Source of the DNA: an uncultured Pelagibacteraceae bacterium
GTDB lineage: Bacteria > Pseudomonadota > Alphaproteobacteria > Pelagibacterales > AG-422-B15
Direction: 5' to 3'
DNA length: 37,159 nucleotides
Assembly (NCBI GenBank): GCA_902533965.1
Contig: CACANZ010000001.1
Location: forward strand, 1-37,159
Shown: positions 17,126 to 25,276 of the stretch, piece by piece
Layout of the letters: every line of letters starts with the position of its first letter
Position numbering within the stretch: position 1 is the first letter of the stretch
Position numbers and translations under genes: made by a program
Notes under the pieces: model-generated
What the model was told of the DNA's origin: nothing
What the model saw: the letters and a program-made list of their open reading frames with translations, nothing else
Database searches by the model: none

Positions 17126-18109
17126 ATGTCTAAAATTCAGATAAAGCATATATCTTGGGATTTAAATAAATCATTTAATATTTCTAGAGGCTCTAAAACT
17201 ACAGCTGAAACAATTGAAGTAAAGATAGAAACTAATAATTTCTATGGTTATGGTGAGTGTGTTCCTTATAAAAGGTATGATGAAACTATTGATAGTGTAA
17301 CTTCGGAAATTCACAATTTAAAACCTGACATTGAAGAAGGTAATATCAACTTAACTAATCTTGATCGTTTCTTAAAAAATGGGGCGGCAAGAAATGCAAT
17401 TGACTGCGCAATGTGGGATCTCGAATGTAAAATGAAAAATACCTCGATTTGGAAATTAATGGGAGTAACAAAGCCAACTACATTACCTGGTAGCTATACC
17501 GTAATATTAGATGAGCCAGAAAAAATGATAGAGGACGTAAGTAATCATCAAGAATTTCCAACATTAAAATTAAAAGTTAATAAAAATAATCTTCACAAAA
17601 TCTTAACAAAAACAAGAGAGCTTTCTCCAAATAAAGTAATAATCGTTGATGCTAACGAGGCATTCAATATTGATGACTTAAAATCAAACGCTGATTTATT
17701 TGTAAAAACAAAGATTGATTTAATAGAACAACCACTGTTATCTGAAAATGACAATGAATTAAAGGGATTAAATTTTCCTGTTTCTATATGTGCAGATGAG
17801 TCATTTCATGACAGTTCTGATTTGGCAAAAATAGCTCATAAATATAATACGATAAATATTAAACTCGACAAAACTGGCGGCCTTTCAGAAGCAGTAAAAA
17901 TAGTCAAAGAAGCAAAAAAGTTAGATCTAAATATCATGCTTGGATGCATGGTCTCCAGTTCCTTATCAATGTTGCCGTTATTACCGCTATATGAACACGC
18001 AGATTTTATAGATCTCGATGGACCTTGCTTTATAGCTAATGATAGAAAAAATGGGCTTATTTATGAAAACGGTATGATGCTAGTAAAGGAAGATCTTTGT
18101 TGGGGTTAA
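17126..18109 (+). CDS. dgcA: Enolase-superfamily N-acetyl-D-glutamate racemase-like DgcA
   Basis: 327 aa from the ATG at 17126. Barrel residues follow the dipeptide-epimerase/racemase pattern: KLK at 148-150 (K150 as one base), metal ligands D175 (VDANEAF), E201 (IEQPL) and D224 (ADES), and K246 or K249 in NIKLDKTGG as the opposite base. Two lysines facing across the site permit racemisation. Alone it would be called an L-Ala-D/L-Glu epimerase, but pairing with DUF1611 points to the D-glutamate catabolic racemase DgcA. An upstream in-frame start (17084) would overlap dgcN by 35 bp and lacks family sequence. It ends 1 bp from rpmF, convergent. Confidence 0.8.
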   Translation: MSKIQIKHISWDLNKSFNISRGSKTTAETIEVKIETNNFYGYGECVPYKRYDETIDSVTSEIHNLKPDIEEGNINLTNLDRFLKNGAARNAIDCAMWDLECKMKNTSIWKLMGVTKPTTLPGSYTVILDEPEKMIEDVSNHQEFPTLKLKVNKNNLHKILTKTRELSPNKVIIVDANEAFNIDDLKSNADLFVKTKIDLIEQPLLSENDNELKGLNFPVSICADESFHDSSDLAKIAHKYNTINIKLDKTGGLSEAVKIVKEAKKLDLNIMLGCMVSSSLSMLPLLPLYEHADFIDLDGPCFIANDRKNGLIYENGMMLVKEDLCWG

Positions 18110-18110
18110 A

Positions 18111-18296
18111 TTATTTTTCTGCTTTTGGTGTAAAGATTTTCTTACCATTGTAAGTGCCAGTTGTCATATCAACATGATGAGAAAGTCTCATTTCACCAGA
18201 CTCTTTATCTTCAATAAAATTTTTTCCCTTTAAACGTAAATGAGATCTTCTCATACCTCTTTTAGAATTCGATATCTTACTCTTTGGGACAGCCAT
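18111..18296 (-). CDS. rpmF: 50S ribosomal protein bL32
   Basis: 61 aa beginning MAVPKSKISNSKRGMRRSHL, the standard bL32 start, and strongly basic. It is a structural protein of the large ribosomal subunit. The zinc cysteines of some bL32 forms are absent, as in many proteobacteria. It follows hisI by 11 bp on the same strand, so the two are probably co-transcribed; the usual rpmF-plsX pairing is not seen. Confidence 0.95.
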   Translation of the reverse strand: MAVPKSKISNSKRGMRRSHLRLKGKNFIEDKESGEMRLSHHVDMTTGTYNGKKIFTPKAEK

Positions 18297-18307
18297 TTTA
18301 TTTTCCT

Positions 18308-18772
18308 TTATAATTTAGTTGGATTTGGTTCATCTCCGTAAACTTCATCAGGATCAAAAACTTTTTCTTCTGTGGTGAACCTTAATCCAGTCTTATTTGC
18401 AGTATCTTCTAAGTCAATTTCGCGGTAAAAACAAGACTTATAACCAACATGACAACTAGCGCCATTTTTTCCTATATCAACCTTCAAACAAAGGGCATCT
18501 TGATCATCATCAATTAGGATTTCCTTTACTTTTTGAATATATCCACTTTTAGCTCCTTTATGCCATAATGCATTTCGACTTCTGCTAAAGTAGAAAGCTT
18601 CTTTTGTTCTAATAGTTTTTTCAAGTGCCTCTTCATTCATAAAACCTGTCATTAAAATTTCATTAGTTCTATAGTCAACTGTTGTAACAACTATCAAACC
18701 ATTATCATCGAATTTAGGGGCTAGTTCATTGCTCTCTTCAACTTGTTGTACTGATTGTCTTTTCTTAAACAT
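18308..18772 (-). CDS. hisI: Phosphoribosyl-AMP cyclohydrolase
   Basis: 154 aa. LMTGFMNEEALEKT, FYFSRSRNALWHKGAKSG and the zinc-binding CLKVDIGKNGASCHVGYKSC are the hisI hallmarks. It opens the purine ring of phosphoribosyl-AMP in the third step of histidine synthesis. It is the single-domain form, not fused to HisE, which is usual in alphaproteobacteria. The other his genes are elsewhere. A 74-bp divergent gap separates it from the ICMT-like gene. Confidence 0.95.
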   Translation of the reverse strand: MFKKRQSVQQVEESNELAPKFDDNGLIVVTTVDYRTNEILMTGFMNEEALEKTIRTKEAFYFSRSRNALWHKGAKSGYIQKVKEILIDDDQDALCLKVDIGKNGASCHVGYKSCFYREIDLEDTANKTGLRFTTEEKVFDPDEVYGDEPNPTKL

Positions 18773-18846
18773 AATCTATACTTGTCAAATAATTTAGGGT
18801 GGGTTTAACTTAAAAAATTAAATAATTCAATTAATTAAATATAAAT

Positions 18847-19344
18847 ATGACAAACAATAAAGATCCTATAAAACCTGTCAGAGCCCAAGGCGCTAGGACA
18901 TCGTTTTTCCCTCCTTATGCCCTAATGATTGGGTTGATAGCATCAAGCCTCCTTGACAGTTTTTTTATACATTTGCCTCTCTTTAAAGGAAGTATGATAG
19001 TTTTAATCATCGGATTAATTATTGCTGTTTCCTCTTTTTTAATGGCTATTTACACCTTAAAAATATTTTCTGACAATGAAGAAAACCCTCACCCAAAATC
19101 AGTTCAAAACCAATTGTTTGTTGGTGGAACATTCAAATATTCAAGAAATCCAATTTACTTAGCAATGGTAATAATTCTATTAAGTTGCGGACTTGCATTC
19201 AACTCGTGGTGGTATGTAATTAGTGCAGCTATATCAATACCACTATTGACTTATGGAGTAATAATTCCAGAGGAAAAATATCTTGAAAAAGAATTCGGAA
19301 ATGTTTACTTAGACTACAAGAAGTCCGTCAGAAGATGGCTTTGA
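18847..19344 (+). CDS. ICMT/PEMT-family integral membrane methyltransferase-like protein
   Basis: 165 aa with about four membrane segments. The C-terminal half carries TFKYSRNPIYLAMVI and EEKYLEKEFGNVYLDYKKSV, the conserved SAM-binding region of the isoprenylcysteine carboxyl methyltransferase / phospholipid methyltransferase group. Bacterial members are mostly uncharacterised; lipid or small-thiol substrates are possible. It is followed after 22 bp by an MFS transporter on the same strand. Confidence 0.8.
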   Translation: MTNNKDPIKPVRAQGARTSFFPPYALMIGLIASSLLDSFFIHLPLFKGSMIVLIIGLIIAVSSFLMAIYTLKIFSDNEENPHPKSVQNQLFVGGTFKYSRNPIYLAMVIILLSCGLAFNSWWYVISAAISIPLLTYGVIIPEEKYLEKEFGNVYLDYKKSVRRWL

Positions 19345-19366
19345 AATAACTTCATAAATTTTAAAT

Positions 19367-20596
19367 ATGTATAGCTTGCTTAAGGGAACGTGGGCCTTAT
19401 TTTTTGGTGTTGCAATGATAATGCTTGCTAATGGACTTCAGGGTAGCTTGATTGGAGTCAGAGCATCAATCGAAGGGTACTCCGCTGCATCAGCAGGCAT
19501 AATACTTACTGGATATTATGCTGGATTCTTATCTGGAGCCCTCTTGATACCCCGTCGCATAAAAAGTGTTGGACATGTAAGAATGTTTGCAGCTCTTGCA
19601 TCAATTGCTTCTATCTCAATTCTCTTGCATTCAATTCATGTAAGTTTCTTTGGATGGTTTTTAATGCGTTTTATATCTGGAATGTGTTTTGTAGGCATGT
19701 ACACCGTTGCAGAAAGTTGGATCAATGACCTTTCGGAAAATAATAATAGAGGTAAAGCCTTATCTATTTATATGATGGTTAGTATGGGTGGAAGTGCAGT
19801 AGGTCAGTTATTTCTGAATTTAGCAAATCCAGAAACCGCATCTTTGTTTATGCTCGTTTCAATTCTAATTTCCATATCTCTAGTGCCAATATTAATTGTT
19901 GTAAGTAAACAGCCAGATTTCAGTGTTACTGAGTTTTTAAATGTCAGACAGCTTTATGAAGCATCGCCTCTTGGAGTAATTGCCGCTATGATGACGGGTC
20001 TGGCTCATGGAACTCTTTGGGGTATCGGAACCATATATGGTTTAAAAAGTGGGTTATCAATTGAGCAAGTATCAATTTTTATGTTTACATTTATTATTGG
20101 AGGAGCACTAAATCAGTATCTTATCGGCTATTTGTCAGATACCTATGATAGAAGAACAATTATCGTAATTGTTGCTTTTTTAGCAGGTGTCTTCTCTATT
20201 TTAGCTCTAATTTTTGGTAATACTTTTTCTGTTCTCGTAGCAATTACTTTCATATTTGGAGGTCTGACTGTGCCTCTTTATGCACTTTCGATTGCTCATA
20301 CAAATGACTTTTTGTCAAAAAGAGAGATGGTTGCAGCAAGCTCAGGGCTTCAACTAGCAGGAGGCATCGGCCTTACAATTGGACCTATCTTGGGAGGGCT
20401 GGCAATCGATATAATTGGAGCTTCAGGTTTTTGGATATATTTATTCCTAATTCACACCAGCCTAGGTTTGTTTGGGATATACAGAATGACGATCAGAACT
20501 GCTGTTCCACTAGAGGATCAAGGAAGCACTGTGCTTGTAAGCAGTAGAGCTTCGCCTGTTTCTATGGAATTGTATCCAGACGCTGAAGAGGGTTAA
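19367..20596 (+). CDS. MFS transporter, YcaD-like
   Basis: 409 aa with about twelve hydrophobic helices in two halves. The first half shows SAGIILTGYYAGFLSGALLI and the AESWINDL segment after helix 4, which marks the YcaD-type subgroup; GYLSDTYDRRTIIV is the loop between helices of the second half. These are proton-linked inner-membrane carriers with unknown substrates. Its stop lies 1 bp from the convergent haloalkane dehalogenase stop. Confidence 0.88.
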   Translation: MYSLLKGTWALFFGVAMIMLANGLQGSLIGVRASIEGYSAASAGIILTGYYAGFLSGALLIPRRIKSVGHVRMFAALASIASISILLHSIHVSFFGWFLMRFISGMCFVGMYTVAESWINDLSENNNRGKALSIYMMVSMGGSAVGQLFLNLANPETASLFMLVSILISISLVPILIVVSKQPDFSVTEFLNVRQLYEASPLGVIAAMMTGLAHGTLWGIGTIYGLKSGLSIEQVSIFMFTFIIGGALNQYLIGYLSDTYDRRTIIVIVAFLAGVFSILALIFGNTFSVLVAITFIFGGLTVPLYALSIAHTNDFLSKREMVAASSGLQLAGGIGLTIGPILGGLAIDIIGASGFWIYLFLIHTSLGLFGIYRMTIRTAVPLEDQGSTVLVSSRASPVSMELYPDAEEG

Positions 20597-20597
20597 T

Positions 20598-21458
20598 TTA
20601 AATAGACTTCAACCAATTATTTATATTTTCACTTATTTCGTCAGGTGAGTCTTCTTGAACAAAATGGTTGCCTTTTACAGTCGCTTCGGATTGATTTTTA
20701 AATTTTCTGCAAAATTCAATTAGAGGCTTTGGCATTAAACGACCTGGATCTGCAATGATTAAAAGTTTTGGTATTTCTGTCTCCATCATGAAAGATAGAT
20801 TTTTTTTAACTTCTTCATGAACGTGCTTCGGTTCTTTATCAATTGGTATTTGTCGTGGCCAGTCCAAAGTTGGTCTTCTATCCTCTCCAGGATTAAGAAA
20901 CGGTTTTCTATAAACAGCCATAGTTTCTTCACTTAGAGGAGTAATTGGGTCTGTTCCCAACATTTTTTCAACAAAGAAATTTTCTTCTAAAACCTTTTTG
21001 TCACCTTTTTCGGACCTAAGCATCATAAATAAACTTTTGAGCGGTTCTTGCATTTCTTCAGATTTAATCGGCGCAATAACTGTTTCAAAATAACATATGC
21101 CTCTTACTTTATCTGAATTCTCTCTCGCCCATTTAATACTTAATGGTCCTCCCCAGTCTTGTCCTACAAGGGTAATTTTTTCATTTAAATTTAGACTTTT
21201 TATTAATTCAGATAGGTACTCAAAATGAGTATCAAATGTATAAGTCATATGACCAGGATTATCTAACTTATCAGAGTCACCCATACCAATCATATCTGCC
21301 GCAATACATCTGTAACCACTATTTAAGTTTTTAATAATATTTCTATACAAATAGGATGAGCTTGGGTTTCCGTGAAAGAAGATTATTGGATCGCCTGTGC
21401 CAACATCGACATATGCAATTTTTTTATTTTTATGAGTAAAAAATTTTTTTTCTGTCAT
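20598..21458 (-). CDS. Haloalkane dehalogenase (HLD-II-like)
   Basis: 286-aa alpha/beta hydrolase with all five expected active-site residues: halide-binding N31 (HGNPSSSY), nucleophile D101 and halide-binding W102 (GQDWGG), catalytic acid E125 (YFETVIAP), and base H265 (KGNHFVQ). Together they fit subgroup HLD-II, which hydrolyses carbon-halogen bonds in short haloalkanes. The start at 21458 overlaps the nitroreductase stop as ATGA; a start 7 codons earlier would give a longer overlap and no family sequence. Marine haloalkanes of algal origin are plausible substrates. Confidence 0.88.
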   Translation of the reverse strand: MTEKKFFTHKNKKIAYVDVGTGDPIIFFHGNPSSSYLYRNIIKNLNSGYRCIAADMIGMGDSDKLDNPGHMTYTFDTHFEYLSELIKSLNLNEKITLVGQDWGGPLSIKWARENSDKVRGICYFETVIAPIKSEEMQEPLKSLFMMLRSEKGDKKVLEENFFVEKMLGTDPITPLSEETMAVYRKPFLNPGEDRRPTLDWPRQIPIDKEPKHVHEEVKKNLSFMMETEIPKLLIIADPGRLMPKPLIEFCRKFKNQSEATVKGNHFVQEDSPDEISENINNWLKSI

Positions 21459-22117
21459 TTTTTTATAAATGTACACCAATCTTCTGGTGATCTTCTATTA
21501 GTTTTATAATTGTTTAATGGCGAGGAAGCATCTCTGTATCCAATTGCCATGCCACAGAATAACATGAGATCAGAGTCAGCTTCAACAAATTCAGATACCA
21601 TTTTCTGCCTAAGTGACCAAGATTCCTGTGCACAAGTATCAATTCCTTCTTCTTGAGCAAGTAGCATAAATGTCTGAAGGAACATTCCTAAATCTGACCA
21701 CTGAGGTTGGTTCATCTGGCGGTCTACAAAACAGAATAATGCTGCTGGTGCACCAAAAAAAGTGAAATTTTTTAGCATTTGATCTACCCTTGCCTGCGAA
21801 TCTGATCTTTCAATTCCAATAGAACCGTATAACTGTTCACCAACTTCAAACCGTGAAGTTCTATAAGGCTCTTTTAGTTTTGCAGGATAAATTGGGTACT
21901 CAGGCGTGTCTGTGCCCTTCCATTTATCCTGAAATTCAATAAAACGTTTCATCGAGTTCCCATTTATAATAAATATTCTCCATGGCTGTAAGTTGCCTCC
22001 CGATGGGGATCTAGATGACTTATAAATTAGGCTTTCTAGTATTTCATTCGATACCTGCTTTTTTGTAAAAGCTCTGACTGATTGGCGATTGTTTACGGCC
22101 TCTGAAACGGTTGTCAT
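21455..22117 (-). CDS. Nitroreductase-family flavoprotein
   Basis: 220 aa. RQSVRAFTKKQVSNE and SRSPSGGNLQPWRIFII at the N-terminus bind FMN; the AQEEGIDTCAQESW segment and the final NNYKTNRRSPEDWC are typical of the NfsA/FRase-like nitroreductase family. It reduces nitro compounds, quinones or other electron acceptors with NAD(P)H. It is coupled at both ends by ATGA overlaps: with the small basic ORF upstream and with haloalkane dehalogenase downstream. Confidence 0.88.
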   Translation of the reverse strand: MTTVSEAVNNRQSVRAFTKKQVSNEILESLIYKSSRSPSGGNLQPWRIFIINGNSMKRFIEFQDKWKGTDTPEYPIYPAKLKEPYRTSRFEVGEQLYGSIGIERSDSQARVDQMLKNFTFFGAPAALFCFVDRQMNQPQWSDLGMFLQTFMLLAQEEGIDTCAQESWSLRQKMVSEFVEADSDLMLFCGMAIGYRDASSPLNNYKTNRRSPEDWCTFIKK

Positions 22118-22245
22118 AATTTAATTTTTATTCTTTTTTTTTCATGAAGTTTTTTTTTATTTGCGACCTTTTTTGGTCTAAACTTATCTGTCCTTAACTG
22201 TCTTGCAATAGGATTGCTTTTTAATTTACTTTTTTTCTTTTTCAT
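22114..22245 (-). CDS. Small basic protein, possible ArfA-like ribosome-rescue factor
   Basis: A 43-aa ORF, extremely lysine- and arginine-rich. It lies 3 bp after the SDR stop and overlaps the nitroreductase start as ATGA, so it fits the operon exactly. The segment SNPIARQLRTDKFRPKKVAN resembles the core of alternative ribosome-rescue factor A (pattern N-x-x-x-x-x-L-x-x-x-x-F-R-x-x-x-V followed by a lysine tail). ArfA recruits RF2 to stalled ribosomes. The match is short and judged by eye; a nucleic-acid-binding peptide of other function is possible. Spacing and overlap argue that it is translated. Confidence 0.6.
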   Translation of the reverse strand: MKKKKSKLKSNPIARQLRTDKFRPKKVANKKKLHEKKRIKIKL

Positions 22246-22248
22246 TCT

Positions 22249-23004
22249 TTACAGAAGCACGCTGCCTCCATCTACCATCAGGGTTTGTCCAGTAACGAAT
22301 TTACTTTGATCACTTGCAAGATAAAGAACAGTTCCATATATATCATCAACTTCAAGTGTCTTTTGTAATATCTGCCCTTTAGAAATAACCTCAAAACCAC
22401 GTTCTGCTTTTTCTCCTAAAAATTCCTTTGCCGACTCGGTTCTTACCATAGATGGCGCTACTGCATTCACACGAATGTTATCTTTTCCCATTTCTCTCGC
22501 CATAACCCGAGTTAGTCCAATCACGGCAGCTTTTGATGTAGCGTAATCTGCGGCGTAAGGCATGCCGAATTTAGCTGCTAGAGAAGCGATATTTATTATT
22601 GAGCCACTTTTGTTTTCTCTCATTATTGGAGATATTGCTCTGCAGCAATTCCAAAGTCCTTTGACATTAACATTCATCGCCTTGTCCCATTGATCTGGAT
22701 CAATATCTTCAAATCGTGAGCTTTTTAATGCTCCATATAGTGCGGCGTTATTTACCAATACATCTATTTTAGAAAATTTATCAACAGCCTTAGCCATCAT
22801 ATTGTTGCATGAGTTTATATCTGTCACATCGAGATTTAGACTTAAAAATTTATCTGTAACTTCGCTCACCTTTTTCTCTGTCTCAGAACAATCAGATATA
22901 TCTGCAAAAATAATATTCGCTTCTGCTTTCGCAAATTCAAGGGCATATTTCTGTCCCAAGCCTCTTGCGGCACCTGTAACAATAATTGTTTTATCTTTGA
23001 TCAT
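22249..23004 (-). CDS. SDR family oxidoreductase
   Basis: 251-aa classical short-chain dehydrogenase: TGAARGLGQ for NAD(P), NNAALYG, a catalytic serine in IINIASLAAKFG, and YATSK for the Tyr/Lys pair, with VDGGSVLL at the end. An acidic residue after strand 2 (FADIS) favours NAD over NADP. Substrate unknown. It overlaps recX by 14 bp and precedes the small basic ORF by 3 bp. Confidence 0.88.
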   Translation of the reverse strand: MIKDKTIIVTGAARGLGQKYALEFAKAEANIIFADISDCSETEKKVSEVTDKFLSLNLDVTDINSCNNMMAKAVDKFSKIDVLVNNAALYGALKSSRFEDIDPDQWDKAMNVNVKGLWNCCRAISPIMRENKSGSIINIASLAAKFGMPYAADYATSKAAVIGLTRVMAREMGKDNIRVNAVAPSMVRTESAKEFLGEKAERGFEVISKGQILQKTLEVDDIYGTVLYLASDQSKFVTGQTLMVDGGSVLL

Positions 23005-23521
23005 AAATATCTTCCAGCTCCTCCTTGCTCATTTCAAATAATATCTTCTTTACGATGTTATATGAAAAACCTGCTCTTGACAAAACTCCAAGCTCTCTCA
23101 TTTTTATTTTTTCTGTAAGTTCATTTTTCCTATAAGGTCCTATAGATTTCTTTTTTGCTAACCTACAAGCGGCTATAAGATCAATATTTTTAACTGAATC
23201 TCTAGTGTTCTGTATTGCGTCAATAATTATATTATCTTTTACGTATAGTTCCCTAAGTTTGAATTCAATTTTTTTTAGTGACCAACCCTTATTTAGATAA
23301 TTCTTGATTTTACTCTCAGAAAATAGCTGATCATTAAGAATTTTTTGTCTTTCTAATGAAAAAATTATTTCATTGATAATTTCTTCTGAGTTAATACTTA
23401 AATGGCTATCTTTAACTTTTCGTCTTAGATAATTTCTTAAGTTTTCTGAGCTTGATGCGTATCTTTGTAAGTACCATAAAGCTTTTGACTCAATTTCAGT
23501 ATAATTAGATTTATTTTTCAT
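22991..23521 (-). CDS. recX: Regulatory protein RecX
   Basis: 176 aa, mostly helical, with the RecX repeat pattern: KALWYLQRYASSSENLRNYL, then LERQKILNDQLFSES and LNKGWSLKKIEFKLRE. RecX binds RecA filaments and limits recombinase activity. recA itself is not in this window, so the gene has moved from the usual recA-recX pairing. It overlaps lpxB by 11 bp and the SDR gene by 14 bp. Confidence 0.85.
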   Translation of the reverse strand: MKNKSNYTEIESKALWYLQRYASSSENLRNYLRRKVKDSHLSINSEEIINEIIFSLERQKILNDQLFSESKIKNYLNKGWSLKKIEFKLRELYVKDNIIIDAIQNTRDSVKNIDLIAACRLAKKKSIGPYRKNELTEKIKMRELGVLSRAGFSYNIVKKILFEMSKEELEDIYDQR

Positions 23522-24647
23522 TAACTATCTGAATAATTTTTTCTGCTGCCATTATACTTGGTGTGCTTTGAGATTTGAGTTTCGTAGTAGCTTCACTTGC
23601 ATTAAATAGAACTTCTTGAAGGTAATCATTATCATCTAAAAATTTTTTTAAATAATACATAATATTATCTTTATTGCTTTTACTTTGTAGCAGTTCAGGA
23701 ATGACAAATTTCCCTTGTATAATATTAATCAAATTACCCATTCTAGTTTTAATAAGAAATTGCAATATAAAATAGGTTACAGGATTGAATTTGTATGCTG
23801 TCACATAAGGTGTATTAAAATATGAAACTTCTAGAGCTGCAGTTCCTGAGGTCACAATGCCAAGTTTTGCATGATAGTAATAAGAGTATTTAATATGCTC
23901 ATCTTGAATTATTTTTATTCTATTTTGCAAACCGAATTGACTTAAGATATCTTCTACATAAAAAGTCATCTCTTTTGTAAGTGGCATTACAAGCTCGTAC
24001 TTATCACCTAATTTCATGGCCCTTATTACTTCTAAGTAAATTGGTAAAAGAGATACAACTTCCTTTTTTCTACTTCCCGGTAAAATTAAGAAAACTTCTC
24101 TGTCTCCCTCAGTAATATGATTCTTTTTAAAGTTTTCAATATTTATCTCTGTTATCGGATGACCTACAAAAGTTGTCGGCACTTCATATTTCTCAAATAT
24201 TTTCTTCTCAAAGGGTAGAATTGTCAGCAAGTGATCTACTGATTTTTTTACTGTATGGACACGTCCAGGCCTCCATGCCCAAACGCTAGGAGCCACATAA
24301 TGAAGAATTTTTAATTTATTGTTTCGTTTTTTTATCCGTTCTGCAATTCTTAATGTAAAATCTGGACTATCAACTGTGAAAATAATATCAGGATCAAGTT
24401 CAATAATTTGATTAACCGCTGATTTTATTATGCGATTTATTTTTAATATCTTAGGAATAACTTCAATTAATCCCATGACGTTAATGTCTGATATATCAAA
24501 AAATTTTTGAATACCCTCTTTTTCAAGAGCTCTTCCACCAATACCGAAAATTTTAAGAGGCTCATTTGAAATTTTTTTTAGTTCTTTTATGGCTGATGCG
24601 GCTAATTTATCGCCAGACTCTTCACCGGTTATTACTACAATCTTCAT
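23511..24647 (-). CDS. lpxB: Lipid-A-disaccharide synthase
   Basis: 378 aa of the GT19 family: VITGEESGDKLAASAIKEL at the N-terminus, HYVAPSVWAWRPGR, FVGHPITE, ILPGSRKKEV and VTSGTAALEVSYFNTPYV. It joins UDP-diacylglucosamine to lipid X to make the lipid A disaccharide at the inner face of the cytoplasmic membrane. It shows that this organism makes lipopolysaccharide. It is the first gene of the minus-strand run lpxB-recX-SDR-small ORF-nitroreductase-dehalogenase. Confidence 0.95.
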   Translation of the reverse strand: MKIVVITGEESGDKLAASAIKELKKISNEPLKIFGIGGRALEKEGIQKFFDISDINVMGLIEVIPKILKINRIIKSAVNQIIELDPDIIFTVDSPDFTLRIAERIKKRNNKLKILHYVAPSVWAWRPGRVHTVKKSVDHLLTILPFEKKIFEKYEVPTTFVGHPITEINIENFKKNHITEGDREVFLILPGSRKKEVVSLLPIYLEVIRAMKLGDKYELVMPLTKEMTFYVEDILSQFGLQNRIKIIQDEHIKYSYYYHAKLGIVTSGTAALEVSYFNTPYVTAYKFNPVTYFILQFLIKTRMGNLINIIQGKFVIPELLQSKSNKDNIMYYLKKFLDDNDYLQEVLFNASEATTKLKSQSTPSIMAAEKIIQIVNEK

Positions 24648-24688
24648 TTTACTATTTGATCTAATTGTTTATATTTATAACATTATAT

Positions 24689-25276
24689 ATGTCTAAAAAC
24701 GTAACATTTTGCTTTGATTTTGGAAGTCCTTACTCCTACCTAGCGTACAATAATCTTAAAGTAATTAAAGACGAAGGAGCAGAAATTGAAATTATGCCTG
24801 TTCTGTTGGGAGGCATATTTAAGGCTACAGGAAATCAACCGCCTGCAACTGTCCAAAAAAAGGGGGAATATATGTTTAAAGATATTACTCGTTGGACAAA
24901 AACACTCAATATTCCATTTAAGATGAATCCTTATTTTCCAATATTAACAGTGCCTCACATGCGAGGGGCGGTCTTAGCCCAAAAAAATGATATTTTAGAA
25001 AATTACATGCAAGTTATGTTTGAGTCTATTTGGACAAAAGCAATGAATCTTAATGATCAGGAACTTCTGACCCAAGTCGCTACTGAATCTGGAATGGATG
25101 CAAACAGTTTTGCTGAAGGAATTTCAAGTGATGAAATTAAAAATAAATTAAGAGATAATACTGAATTTGCTATTAATAAAGGGGCGTTTGGAGTACCAAC
25201 ATTTTACATCGATGATGAAATGTATTGGGGCATTGACAGTATGAAATTTCTTGTTGAATATTTAAAAAATCAATAA
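24689..25276 (+). CDS. DsbA-family 2-hydroxychromene-2-carboxylate isomerase-like protein
   Basis: 195 aa from the ATG at 24689. FCFDFGSPYSYLAYNNL at the N-terminus is the kappa-GST / HCCA isomerase start, with a serine in place of a CxxC pair, and GAFGVPTFYIDDEMYWGID is the family C-terminus. Known members use glutathione to isomerise a ring-cleavage product in naphthalene degradation, but many act on unknown substrates. It is divergent from lpxB and ends next to the SDR stop at 25277. Confidence 0.85.
   Translation: MSKNVTFCFDFGSPYSYLAYNNLKVIKDEGAEIEIMPVLLGGIFKATGNQPPATVQKKGEYMFKDITRWTKTLNIPFKMNPYFPILTVPHMRGAVLAQKNDILENYMQVMFESIWTKAMNLNDQELLTQVATESGMDANSFAEGISSDEIKNKLRDNTEFAINKGAFGVPTFYIDDEMYWGIDSMKFLVEYLKNQ

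Noticed and set aside
18847..19344. Calling the ICMT-like protein the methanethiol methyltransferase MddA.
   Set aside because: MddA belongs to a related membrane fold but is clearly longer; 165 aa and the ICMT-type C-terminus do not allow that call.
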